A DNA stretch of 22,170 bases, from assembly GCA_050698355.1 (NCBI GenBank), contig JBOHBN010000231.1:1-22170 (forward strand), in the 5' to 3' direction. This stretch comes from JBOHBN01 sp050698355. Its GTDB lineage: Bacteria; Actinomycetota; Actinomycetes; Streptosporangiales; WHST01. Below, piece by piece: positions 1 to 5,744 of the stretch; positions within the stretch are counted from its first letter, which is position 1; each line of letters opens with the position of its first letter. The notes under the pieces were generated by a model, which did not search any database, was not told the DNA's origin, and saw only the letters and a program-made list of their open reading frames with translations. Both the position numbers and the translations under genes were made by a program.

Positions 1-465
1 CGCGCCGACCGCCCGGGTGCGCCGCGCACCGGCCGTGGTGGCCTGGATCGTCGCGAGCACCTGCGGCACCATCATCGCGGCCGCCGCGCCCTGCACGATG
101 CGGGCGGCGATGAGCAGGCCGGGACTCGGTGCGAGCCCGCACAGCAGGCGGGTCAGCGTGAACGCGGCCATGCCCACCATGAACATCCGCCGCCGCCCGA
201 ACTGGTCGCCGAGCCGCCCGCCGAGCACGAGCAGCAACGCGTACGCGATGCCGTACCCGGAAACCACGAGTTGGAGGGCGGACGCCGACGCATGGAGGTC
301 GGCCTCGATGGCAGGCAGCGCCACGTTCACGATGAAGAAGTCGACGGTGCCGAGGAAGGCGCCGAGCAGGACGGTGACCAGGGCGAGCAGGTCGCCGCCG
401 GATCGCGGCCGCGGTGCTCGACTCGTCGAATATGGGAGCTGAGTGGTAGTCAGCGTTGTTGTCAT
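1..465 (-). CDS. DHA2-type MFS multidrug exporter, N-terminal part (cut by window edge)
   Basis: Reading the minus strand from an ATG at 465 gives 155 codons open to the window edge, so only the N-terminal part is present. It starts with a polar tail of about 25 residues and then an apolar helix containing GAFLGTVDFFIVNVALPAI, the DHA2 (14-helix drug:H+ antiporter) motif D1 region with its TM1 aspartate. Further on is GGRLGDQFGRRRMF, the MFS loop 2-3 motif A, and ARIVQGAAAAMMVPQ, the TM4 motif B region with the conserved Arg-x-x-Gln-Gly. The family exports drugs or small metabolites across the cytoplasmic membrane using the proton gradient; the substrate cannot be told from this part. The gene diverges from an XRE-family regulator, a common exporter/local-repressor arrangement. 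No clear ribosome binding site precedes the ATG. Confidence 0.88.
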   Translation of the reverse strand, partial: MTTTLTTTQLPYSTSRAPRPRSGGDLLALVTVLLGAFLGTVDFFIVNVALPAIEADLHASASALQLVVSGYGIAYALLLVLGGRLGDQFGRRRMFMVGMAAFTLTRLLCGLAPSPGLLIAARIVQGAAAAMMVPQVLATIQATTAGARRTRAVGA

Positions 466-492
466 GTCACTGACGATGCGCCGATCCCGAAC

Positions 493-525
493 CTGGTACC
501 GAGAGCCTGGTTATCCAGGTACCAG
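493..525. promoter_or_regulatory. Inverted repeat, candidate operator for the divergent XRE regulator
   Basis: CTGGTACC (493-500) and GGTACCAG (518-525) are perfect 8-bp inverted arms around a 17-bp centre. A second, nested dyad CCTGG-TTAT-CCAGG lies at 506-519. Both lie across the predicted exporter -10 box. Binding by the adjacent XRE-type protein is inferred from position only. Confidence 0.45.
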
Positions 526-538
526 CAACACCTGGCAA
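510..538 (-). promoter_or_regulatory. Candidate sigma70-type promoter of the MFS exporter
   Basis: On the minus strand TTGCCA (533-538) and GATAAC (510-515) are separated by 17 bp, a good match to -35 and -10 boxes. Transcription would start near 503, about 38 nt before the exporter ATG at 465. The inverted repeat at 493-525 overlaps the -10 box and spacer, so the promoter looks repressible. Confidence 0.5.
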
Positions 539-561
539 CCGCCTGGGTAGCGCGCGATAGT
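532..561 (+). promoter_or_regulatory. Weak candidate promoter of the XRE regulator
   Basis: CTGGCA (532-537) and GATAGT (556-561) on the plus strand are 18 bp apart. The -35 region overlaps that of the divergent exporter promoter, which would couple the two genes. The match is only moderate. Confidence 0.3.
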
Positions 562-683
562 GGCATGGTGACAGCCGTGACTGCGTGCCCCGTCGCCCTT
601 CCGCGCTCCGCTCCTCGCTGGGTCCTCACGTGGCCGCGGTCGCGCTCGTGGGCCGCTGCGATGCTCTCGCGGAAGGGCTCCTC

Positions 684-1577
684 ATGACTCTGCAAGCCCG
701 GGTACTGCACGCCGTACCGGACGTCGAGGCCCCTGCAGACAGCGGGGCAGCGCCGCGGGACGCCGCGCGGATCCGGCGCAGGGAGCTCGGGGCGTTCCTG
801 CGCAGCCGCCGCGAGCGCATCACGCCCGACCAGGTGAGCCTGCCGCCGGGCGGCAGGCGCCGCACGCCCGGGCTGCGCCGCGAGGAGGTCGCGCTGCTGG
901 CCGGCGTCGGCGTCACCTGGTACACGTGGCTGGAGCAGGGGCGCGACATCAACGTCTCCGAGCAGGTGCTCGACGCCGTCGCCCGCACGCTGCTCTTCGA
1001 CGCGCACGAGCGGGCGCACCTGTTCACGCTCGCGGGCACGTCGCCGCGTTCTGCGAGCTCGGACGACCCGGACATCTACCCGACTGCGCAGCCGGTGCTG
1101 GACAAGCTCGATCCCTACCCGGCCTGCGTGCAGAACGCGAGGTACGACGTGCTCGCGTACAACCGCGGGTACGAGGCGCTGTTCCCCGAGATCGCGACCG
1201 TGCCGGCGGACGAGCGCAACTGCCTGTGGCTCTCGTTCACGAGCCAGCAGTGGCGGGAGCGGGTCGTCGACTGGGACTACGCGGTCGGCCGGATGGTCGC
1301 GATGTACAGGTCTGCCATGGCGGAGTTCATCGCCGAGCCGACCTGGAAGTGCCTGGTGAAGCGGTTGCGGCAGGCGTCACCGGAGTTCGTCGCCGTGTGG
1401 GAACGCCACGAGGTGACCGAGCCGGAGACGCGGGCCAAGCGGTTCAAGCTCCCCGGCCACGGCGTGCTGGAGTTCCAGCACTCGGTGCTGTGGCTCGACC
1501 GCCGGATGGGCACCCGGCTCACCGCGTACATCCCGTCCGACGAGCAGACGCGGCTCACCATCGACTCCCTCCTTTGA
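684..1577 (+). CDS. XRE-family transcriptional regulator with MmyB-like ligand-binding domain
   Basis: A 297-residue DNA-binding regulator. The helix-turn-helix lies at about residues 32-115 (ELGAFLRSRRERITP, then TPGLRREEVALLAGVGVTWYT and WLEQGR), the pattern of the actinobacterial XRE group whose C-terminal half is an MmyB-type domain thought to bind a small hydrophobic ligand. That second domain runs from about residue 125 to 290 and contains YDVLAYN and WLSF typical of the group. I chose the ATG at 684 because GGAAGG lies 7 nt upstream; an in-frame GTG at 585 would add 33 low-complexity residues. The ATG overlaps the TGA (685-687) of a 40-codon open frame beginning at 565, which looks non-coding. 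It is divergent from an MFS exporter that it probably represses. Family call is firm; ligand and target are inferred. Confidence 0.9.
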   Translation: MTLQARVLHAVPDVEAPADSGAAPRDAARIRRRELGAFLRSRRERITPDQVSLPPGGRRRTPGLRREEVALLAGVGVTWYTWLEQGRDINVSEQVLDAVARTLLFDAHERAHLFTLAGTSPRSASSDDPDIYPTAQPVLDKLDPYPACVQNARYDVLAYNRGYEALFPEIATVPADERNCLWLSFTSQQWRERVVDWDYAVGRMVAMYRSAMAEFIAEPTWKCLVKRLRQASPEFVAVWERHEVTEPETRAKRFKLPGHGVLEFQHSVLWLDRRMGTRLTAYIPSDEQTRLTIDSLL

Positions 1578-1585
1578 TGGCCCAG

Positions 1586-1948
1586 CTAGGCGTCGCGGTG
1601 CACCGTGTCAGGAGAGAAGGCCGGTAGGCAGACCGAGAGGTACTCCGCGCCCTCGGGACCTGGCGAGCTGTACCGCACCCACTCCCCCGCCGCCGCATGC
1701 AGCGTCGTGCCAGCTGGGACGGTGGTGGGCCCGTCCGCGTGCTCCACGACGAGCTCTCCCGCGAGGACGATCGTGTACTCGTCGAACTCCGGGCGCTGGC
1801 CGGGCTCGGACCAGCCGGACGGGCTCTTCATGTGCGCGATGCTCACCCGCTCGTCGCCGGTGTTGACCCGGCCGACGTGCTCGTCGATCGTCTTCGGTGG
1901 CGTCCCCGCCGCGGTGACGCGGCTCGGCGTCTCGATGATTCGTGCCAT
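1586..1948 (-). CDS. Small cupin-domain protein
   Basis: A 120-residue single-domain protein. Residues about 50-68 (GQRPEFDEYTIVLAGELVV) match cupin motif 1, and residues 77-84 (VPAGTTLH) match the end of motif 2, so it should fold as one conserved beta-barrel. The two motif-1 histidines that usually bind metal are replaced by acidic or other residues (PEFDEY), so it may not be a classical metal-dependent enzyme. Such small cupins bind sugars or small acids or act as isomerases; no substrate can be named. The ATG at 1948 is preferred over an upstream GTG at 2158 because the latter would add about 70 residues that run antisense into the neighbouring gene. A TACAGT box 7 nt upstream of the ATG suggests a leaderless transcript. 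Confidence 0.78.
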   Translation of the reverse strand: MARIIETPSRVTAAGTPPKTIDEHVGRVNTGDERVSIAHMKSPSGWSEPGQRPEFDEYTIVLAGELVVEHADGPTTVPAGTTLHAAAGEWVRYSSPGPEGAEYLSVCLPAFSPDTVHRDA

Positions 1949-1955
1949 ACCCGGG

Positions 1956-1961
1956 ACTGTA
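1956..1961 (-). promoter_or_regulatory. -10 box, candidate leaderless promoter of the cupin gene
   Basis: TACAGT on the minus strand lies exactly 7 nt before the ATG at 1948. This TANNNT spacing is the signature of leaderless actinobacterial transcripts, and no Shine-Dalgarno sequence is present. No convincing -35 box is seen. Confidence 0.4.
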
Positions 1962-2037
1962 CCGGCGGCCGGCCAGCGCCAGGACGCGTAGCCTGGGCTG
2001 GAAGGCTGTGCCAGGCGGAGGACATGGACGGTCCCAG

Positions 2038-2760
2038 ATGAACGGGAACGGTTGGTCGCCCTCGGGAGAGGACTCGGAGGGCTGGTACGGCCAGGTGCCG
2101 CCGGAGCAGCGGCGCCCGACGATCCCGCCGTACGACCCGCCGCCACCGCCTGAGCCACCCGCCGAGCACGAGCCGCTGCCCACCTACCGCGGGTATCAGG
2201 CGTACCAGCAGCCGTACGGCTACCAGCAGACGCCTCCGTACCCGGCGCCCGGCCCGTACCAGCAACTGGGCTATACGACGCCGCCCGCCGCGCGGTCCCC
2301 GCTCGCGATCGCGACGCCGCTGGACTGGGTGCTGATGGTGTCGGGCCTGATCGTGCTCGCGGTGAGCTTCCTGCCCTGGTACCACATCAGCAGCGTGTTC
2401 GGCGGCACGCTCGCCAGCGAGAACGCCTGGTCGAGCGCGTCGGCTCTGGTGCCGCTGCTCGCGTTCGCCGTGCTCGTCGCCCGGCTGGTGCACCTGCTGG
2501 TCGGCGGCAAGCCCGCCGCCACGAACACGCTGCTGTGCCTGATCCTGTCCGGCCTCGCCGCGGTCGGCGCGTTCGCGTCGTTGTTGCGCGTGCTCCTTGC
2601 CGCGCGGGCGATGGGCGACGTCGGACCGCTCGGCGGCCTGCCCACGATGACGCTCACGGTCCAGCCGGACGTCGGGCTGGTCCTGGCGCTCGTCGTCACA
2701 CTCGCGCAGGTCGTCATCGCGGTCGTCACGTTCGCGCAGGAGCGGACCGTTCCCGGCTAG
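2038..2760 (+). CDS. Predicted four-helix membrane protein with Pro/Tyr-rich cytoplasmic tail
   Basis: A 240-residue protein of unknown function. Residues 1 to about 90 are rich in Pro, Tyr and Gln (for example YQAYQQPYGYQQ) and probably disordered. About four apolar helices follow, near DWVLMVSGLIVLAVSFLPWY, the stretch ending RLVHLLV, TNTLLCLILSGLAAVGAFA and VGLVLALVVTLAQVVIAVV. This layout is common in actinobacterial envelope proteins, but I do not recognise a named family. The ATG at 2038 is the only ATG in frame; GGAGGA at 2017-2022 is rather distant (15 nt). A five-codon ORF (2024-2041) ends in a TGA that overlaps this ATG, so coupling is possible. The TAG stop shares a CTAG with the stop of tsaD on the other strand. 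Confidence 0.75.
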   Translation: MNGNGWSPSGEDSEGWYGQVPPEQRRPTIPPYDPPPPPEPPAEHEPLPTYRGYQAYQQPYGYQQTPPYPAPGPYQQLGYTTPPAARSPLAIATPLDWVLMVSGLIVLAVSFLPWYHISSVFGGTLASENAWSSASALVPLLAFAVLVARLVHLLVGGKPAATNTLLCLILSGLAAVGAFASLLRVLLAARAMGDVGPLGGLPTMTLTVQPDVGLVLALVVTLAQVVIAVVTFAQERTVPG

Positions 2761-3812
2761 AGCGAGACGATCTCCAGGTCGAGCGCGGAGTTGGCCGGGA
2801 TGTCGAGCTCGGAGGGCGCGGCGTCGCGCGCGACGAGTTCCACGCCGAGCGAGGCCACCATCGCCCCGTTGTCGGTGCACAGCCGCGGTCTCGGCACTCG
2901 CAGGCGGATGCCCGCGGCCGCGCACCGTTCCTCGGCGAGCGCGCGGAGCCGGGAGTTCGCCGCCACGCCGCCGCCGAGTACCAGGTCATCCACGCCGTGC
3001 GCCTGGCACGCCGCCACCGCCTTGCGGGTGAGTACGTCGACGACCGCCTCCTGGAAGGACGCGGCAACGTCCGCCACGGGTACGGGTTCGCCGGCCCGTT
3101 CGCGGCCCTCGACCCAGCGCGCCACCGCGGTCTTGAGACCGGCGAACGAGAAGTCCAGCGTCCCGTCGTTCGCCTTGCCGCGCGGGAAGTTGATCGCTCG
3201 CGGGTCGCCGTCACGTGCCGCCTTGTCGACCGGCGGGCCGCCGGGAAACGGCAGGCCGAGCACGCGGGCGACCTTGTCGTACGCCTCCCCCGCAGCGTCG
3301 TCGACCGTGCTGCCGAGCGGCGCGACGGTGCGCTCCTTGCCGTGCGCGATGAACAGCGACGAGTGCCCGCCCGACACGAGCAGCGCCACGCACGGGTCCG
3401 GCAGCTCCCCGTGTTCCAGCCGGTCGACCGCGACGTGCGCGGCGAGGTGGTTGACGCCGTAGAGCGGCTTGCCGAGCGCCAGCGCGTACGCCTTCGCGGC
3501 CGCGACCCCGACCAGCAACGCTCCGGTGAGGCCGGGGCCCGCGGTGACGGCGACCGCGTCCACGTCCCGCAGGGCCAGGCCCGCGTCGGCGGCAGCCCGG
3601 TGCATGGTCGGCACCATCGCTTCCAGGTGGGCGCGGCTCGCGACCTCCGGCACGACCCCGCCGAAGCGCGCGTGCTCGTCGACGCTGCTCGCGACCGCGT
3701 CGGCGAGCAGCGTGGTGCCCCGTACGATCCCGACGCCGGTCTCGTCGCAGGACGTCTCGATGCCGAGCACGAGCGGCACATCGCGGTGATCATGAAACAT
3801 GCTCGTAGTCAT
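2757..3812 (-). CDS. tsaD: tRNA N6-adenosine threonylcarbamoyltransferase TsaD
   Basis: Catalytic subunit that transfers the threonylcarbamoyl group from TC-AMP to A37 of ANN-decoding tRNAs, making t6A, with TsaB and TsaE as partners. The 351-residue protein has the ASKHA fold. Residues 16-25 (LGIETSCDET) are the family start motif. NHLAAH at 121-126 supplies the metal-binding His122 and His126. LVSGGHSS and GGGVAANSRLR also match, and DNGAMVA near the C-terminus carries the third metal ligand. Length is normal. It follows rimI with a 2-bp gap and forms the end of the tsaB-rimI-tsaD run. A second in-frame ATG lies four codons in. The start codon is in the loop of a perfect 13-bp inverted repeat. 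Confidence 0.97.
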   Translation of the reverse strand: MTTSMFHDHRDVPLVLGIETSCDETGVGIVRGTTLLADAVASSVDEHARFGGVVPEVASRAHLEAMVPTMHRAAADAGLALRDVDAVAVTAGPGLTGALLVGVAAAKAYALALGKPLYGVNHLAAHVAVDRLEHGELPDPCVALLVSGGHSSLFIAHGKERTVAPLGSTVDDAAGEAYDKVARVLGLPFPGGPPVDKAARDGDPRAINFPRGKANDGTLDFSFAGLKTAVARWVEGRERAGEPVPVADVAASFQEAVVDVLTRKAVAACQAHGVDDLVLGGGVAANSRLRALAEERCAAAGIRLRVPRPRLCTDNGAMVASLGVELVARDAAPSELDIPANSALDLEIVSL

Positions 3813-3838
3813 GGCTACGCCGACCTTTCATGATCACC
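3785..3838 (-). repeat. Perfect 13-bp inverted repeat spanning the rimI-tsaD junction
   Basis: Arms at 3785-3797 (GGTGATCATGAAA on plus) and 3826-3838 (TTTCATGATCACC) are perfect reverse complements with a 28-nt loop. The loop holds the rimI stop codon (3815-3817) and the tsaD ATG (3810-3812). One arm codes for the C-terminus of RimI (GDHE), the other for residues 6-9 of TsaD (FHDH). In the mRNA this could be a hairpin controlling tsaD translation or an RNA-processing site. Confidence 0.6.
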
Positions 3839-4312
3839 CGGGTGGGTAGGGACGTCTTCCCGCCGCCGCAGCAGCAACGCGTCGGTGCCGTCGGCGTAGT
3901 AGCGGCGCCGTACGCCGGCACGCTCGAAACCCGCGCGGGTGTAGAGCCCAAGGGCGGGTTCGTTGTCGGCACGCGCCTCGAGCAGCACGGTGCCGCAGCC
4001 CTCCGCAGTGGCCCGGTCGAGCAGCTCGCCCAGCAGCGTCCGCCCGAGACCGCCGCCCTGCGCCTCCGGGGCGACGGCGAGGGTCAGCACGTCCGCCTCG
4101 CCGGGACCGACCAGCAGGCCCGCGTACCCGGTGAGCGCCCCACCGCGCTCGGCGATGAGGTACTGCCGGGTCTCCCGCTGCGCCAGCTCGCCCCAGAACG
4201 CCTCGGGGCTCCACGCGTCGTGCGGGAAGAGTCGTCGCTCCAGGTCGGCGACCGTCTCGATGTCCCACCAGCGCATGGGCCGCAGCCGTACCTCGTCGTC
4301 GACTGCGTTCAT
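3815..4312 (-). CDS. rimI: Ribosomal protein S18 alanine N-acetyltransferase-like GNAT (RimI)
   Basis: A 165-residue single-domain GNAT acetyltransferase. VAPEAQGGGLGRTLL (residues 80-94) is the acetyl-CoA pyrophosphate-binding loop, and ARADNEPALGLYTRAGF (113-129) is the motif B region typical of RimI. By family, RimI acetylates the N-terminal alanine of ribosomal protein S18 and often lies beside tsaB and tsaD. Here its ATG overlaps the tsaB stop (ATGA) and its TAG lies 2 bp before tsaD, so all three are probably co-translated. A longer frame back to 4675 is only an antisense-like extension inside tsaB. The C-terminal tail (about 15 residues) is polar and forms part of the junction inverted repeat. 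RimI assignment rests on motif plus context; the true substrate in actinobacteria may differ. Confidence 0.92.
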   Translation of the reverse strand: MNAVDDEVRLRPMRWWDIETVADLERRLFPHDAWSPEAFWGELAQRETRQYLIAERGGALTGYAGLLVGPGEADVLTLAVAPEAQGGGLGRTLLGELLDRATAEGCGTVLLEARADNEPALGLYTRAGFERAGVRRRYYADGTDALLLRRREDVPTHPGDHERSA

Positions 4313-4950
4313 GCGGGCAGCACTCGCTTGCGCGCGCCGGGTGCGCGGGCGTCGGGGCGCCGCAGGTACAGGGGCAGCGGGTCGAGCAGCGTGCCGCCGG
4401 ACCGCAACCGTTCGACGGTCAGGTCGGCGAGCGCGGACGCGCTCGGGTACACCGGCTCCTGCGCGCCGGGGAACGCGTCGAGGTAGAGCTGGCCGCCGTT
4501 GCCGACGACCGGTTCCGGTGTGGCGACGTCGGCGGGCCGGTCGACCGCCGGTTCGGTGCGCGGCGTACGAGCGTCGGCGTACCGCGCCCAGTACACCTCC
4601 TTGCGGCGCGCGTCCGTCGCGACCACGAACGGGCCCGCCGCGCCGTGCTGCCACGCGAGCACGTCCAGCGTGCACACCCCGTGCAGCGGCACGCCCAGCA
4701 CATCGCCGAACGCACGGGCACTCACGATGCCGACCCGCAGCCCGGTGAACGGCCCGGGCCCGACGCCGACCGCGACATCGGTGAGGTCACCGGGGGTCAC
4801 ACCGGCGGTGGCGAGAGCCTGGGCGATGCCGGGCGCGAGTAGCTCGCCGTGCTGCCCGCCCACGACGGTGGACTCGGTGAGCACGTGTTCACCATCGTGC
4901 AGCGCAACCGTGACGGCCGGGGTCGCGGTATCCAGGGCGAGCAAGAGCAC
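4309..4950 (-). CDS. tsaB: tRNA threonylcarbamoyladenosine biosynthesis protein TsaB
   Basis: A 213-residue inactive ASKHA-fold partner of TsaD, needed for assembly of the t6A synthase complex. LALDTATPAVTVAL at the N-terminus and VGVGPGPFTGLRVG (residues about 61-74) are hallmark TsaB motifs. The N-terminal half is well conserved and the C-terminal half is variable, as in the family. The start is a GTG at 4950 with no Shine-Dalgarno; a TAGCCT box 6 nt upstream suggests a leaderless transcript. Its stop overlaps the rimI start by 4 bp. In many actinobacteria tsaB directly follows tsaE, but here a toxin-antitoxin pair separates them, so an independent promoter makes sense. Confidence 0.95.
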   Translation of the reverse strand: MLLLALDTATPAVTVALHDGEHVLTESTVVGGQHGELLAPGIAQALATAGVTPGDLTDVAVGVGPGPFTGLRVGIVSARAFGDVLGVPLHGVCTLDVLAWQHGAAGPFVVATDARRKEVYWARYADARTPRTEPAVDRPADVATPEPVVGNGGQLYLDAFPGAQEPVYPSASALADLTVERLRSGGTLLDPLPLYLRRPDARAPGARKRVLPA

Positions 4951-4956
4951 CCCGGA

Positions 4957-4962
4957 AGGCTA
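4957..4962 (-). promoter_or_regulatory. -10 box, candidate leaderless promoter of tsaB
   Basis: TAGCCT on the minus strand lies 6 nt before the GTG at 4950, the spacing of leaderless starts. No ribosome binding site is present, and no strong -35 box is visible. The gene behind it is cut off from tsaE by the toxin-antitoxin pair. Confidence 0.4.
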
Positions 4963-5024
4963 GCGATACGGAACGGACCGCCGTCGCCGACCCGTACCCG
5001 ATCGCCGCACGCGACGGCGCTCCG

Positions 5025-5420
5025 TCAGACCAGGTGGACCGAGACGCCGAGTACCTGGGCGGAAGCGCGCGCAAGTCGAGCGTCGGCGGTGACGAGCTCG
5101 GCGCCGAGACGCTGAGCAAGAACGACGTACAGCGCATCGCGGATGGCGACGTTGGCGCGCAACGACCACGCACCTTCCAGTAGTGGCGCACACGGATACC
5201 GGGTGATCGGCGCACGGGCGAGCTGGCGCAGTCGTTGCGGTACGAGCGAGGCATCGTCCGGATCATCACGAGCGATCCGAGCAAGCGCGGATAGGACCTC
5301 GGCGTCAAGATGTGCCGGCGCTGCCGCCGCTCGTCCTCGTAGCTCATCGGCTGCTCGCTTGCCCGCCTTGGTGCGGCGCACAAGCTCGACAGCCGCGGCT
5401 GCGTCAACGACGACCGGCAC
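5025..5420 (-). CDS. PIN-domain ribonuclease toxin, VapC/FitB type
   Basis: A 131-residue PIN-domain endoribonuclease, the toxin of a type II toxin-antitoxin pair. The four acidic residues expected to bind Mg2+ are all visible: Asp6 (VPVVVDAAAAVELV), Glu41 (HLDAEVLSAL), Asp95 (AIRDALYVVLA) and Asp113 (LVTADARLA). APITRYPCAPLLEGAWSLR is typical of the actinobacterial VapC group. The GTG at 5420 is the natural start, since it places the PIN aspartate at residue 6; longer versions run into the antitoxin in another frame. It overlaps the antitoxin gene by 17 bp, so the two are translationally coupled. The catalytic set is complete, so the toxin should be active. The RNA target is unknown. Confidence 0.9.
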   Translation of the reverse strand: MPVVVDAAAAVELVRRTKAGKRAADELRGRAAAAPAHLDAEVLSALARIARDDPDDASLVPQRLRQLARAPITRYPCAPLLEGAWSLRANVAIRDALYVVLAQRLGAELVTADARLARASAQVLGVSVHLV

Positions 5421-5655
5421 CGCTGGCGAGTTCTTGGTCTGCCTCGTCACGAGCTGCGTCGAGGGCCCCCGCCGCCGGATGTTCGCTGGCCGCTTCGGGG
5501 AGCTGCTCCAGATCGTCCAGCCACTCGTCCATGGTCGGGAGCGCCGTGTGGTCGGCGAGTACGGAAACCGCATAGGCGCGCAGGCTCATGCCGTGCTGCG
5601 CTGCGCGACGGGCCAGGACGGCATGGACGCGCTCGGGCACATCGCGAATGTTCAT
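5404..5655 (-). CDS. FitA/VapB-like ribbon-helix-helix antitoxin
   Basis: An 83-residue antitoxin. Residues 1-40 (MNIRDVPERVHAVLARRAAQ, then MSLRAYAVSVLAD) match the FitA-like ribbon-helix-helix DNA-binding domain, in which NIRDVPE forms the DNA-contacting strand. The acidic C-terminal half (MDEWLDDLEQL, then DEADQEL) should wrap around the toxin. The ATG at 5655 fits the family start; a longer frame from 5778 covers the operator and is unlikely. By family rule the antitoxin and its complex repress their own promoter, and a perfect 25-bp palindrome lies 10 bp upstream of the ATG. The toxin gene overlaps its 3' end. Confidence 0.88.
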   Translation of the reverse strand: MNIRDVPERVHAVLARRAAQHGMSLRAYAVSVLADHTALPTMDEWLDDLEQLPEAASEHPAAGALDAARDEADQELASGAGRR

Positions 5656-5665
5656 GTCCACCAGA

Positions 5666-5690
5666 CGATGGTAGCAGACTGCTACCATCG
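5666..5690. promoter_or_regulatory. Perfect palindromic operator of the toxin-antitoxin pair
   Basis: Two perfect 11-bp arms, CGATGGTAGCA (5666-5676) and TGCTACCATCG (5680-5690), flank a 3-bp centre (GAC). The site ends 10 bp before the antitoxin ATG and covers the candidate -10 TACCAT (5668-5673), with a possible -35 TTGCGG at 5693-5698, both on the minus strand. FitA-type proteins bind inverted repeats of this kind, so autoregulation is likely. Confidence 0.75.
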
Positions 5691-5726
5691 TGCCGCAACG
5701 AACGAACGGGCGGGACGGGGAGTGTC

Positions 5727-5744
5727 GGCTGAACGGGTTCAGCC
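5727..5744 (-). terminator. Hairpin at the tsaE stop codon
   Basis: GGCTGAAC (5727-5734) and GTTCAGCC (5737-5744) are perfect arms with a 2-bp centre, so the RNA stem would be about 7 bp with a 4-nt loop. It overlaps the tsaE TGA (5739-5741). There is no U-run, so factor-independent termination is uncertain, but the place is right for a transcript end before the toxin-antitoxin pair. Confidence 0.35.

Noticed and set aside
565..687. A 40-codon ORF whose stop overlaps the regulator ATG (ATGA)
   Set aside because: No ribosome binding site and Trp/Arg/Ser-rich composition without any recognisable feature; kept only as a remark in the regulator entry.
1843..2925. A 360-codon minus-strand open frame crossing the membrane-protein gene at 2038-2760
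   Set aside because: The plus-strand reading gives clear transmembrane helices, while this frame is Arg/Gly/Asp-rich shadow sequence that also runs through the end of tsaD.
5403..5573. Longer toxin version starting upstream of 5420
   Set aside because: The extra residues lie wholly in the antitoxin gene in another frame and do not resemble a PIN domain; GTG at 5420 gives the family N-terminus.
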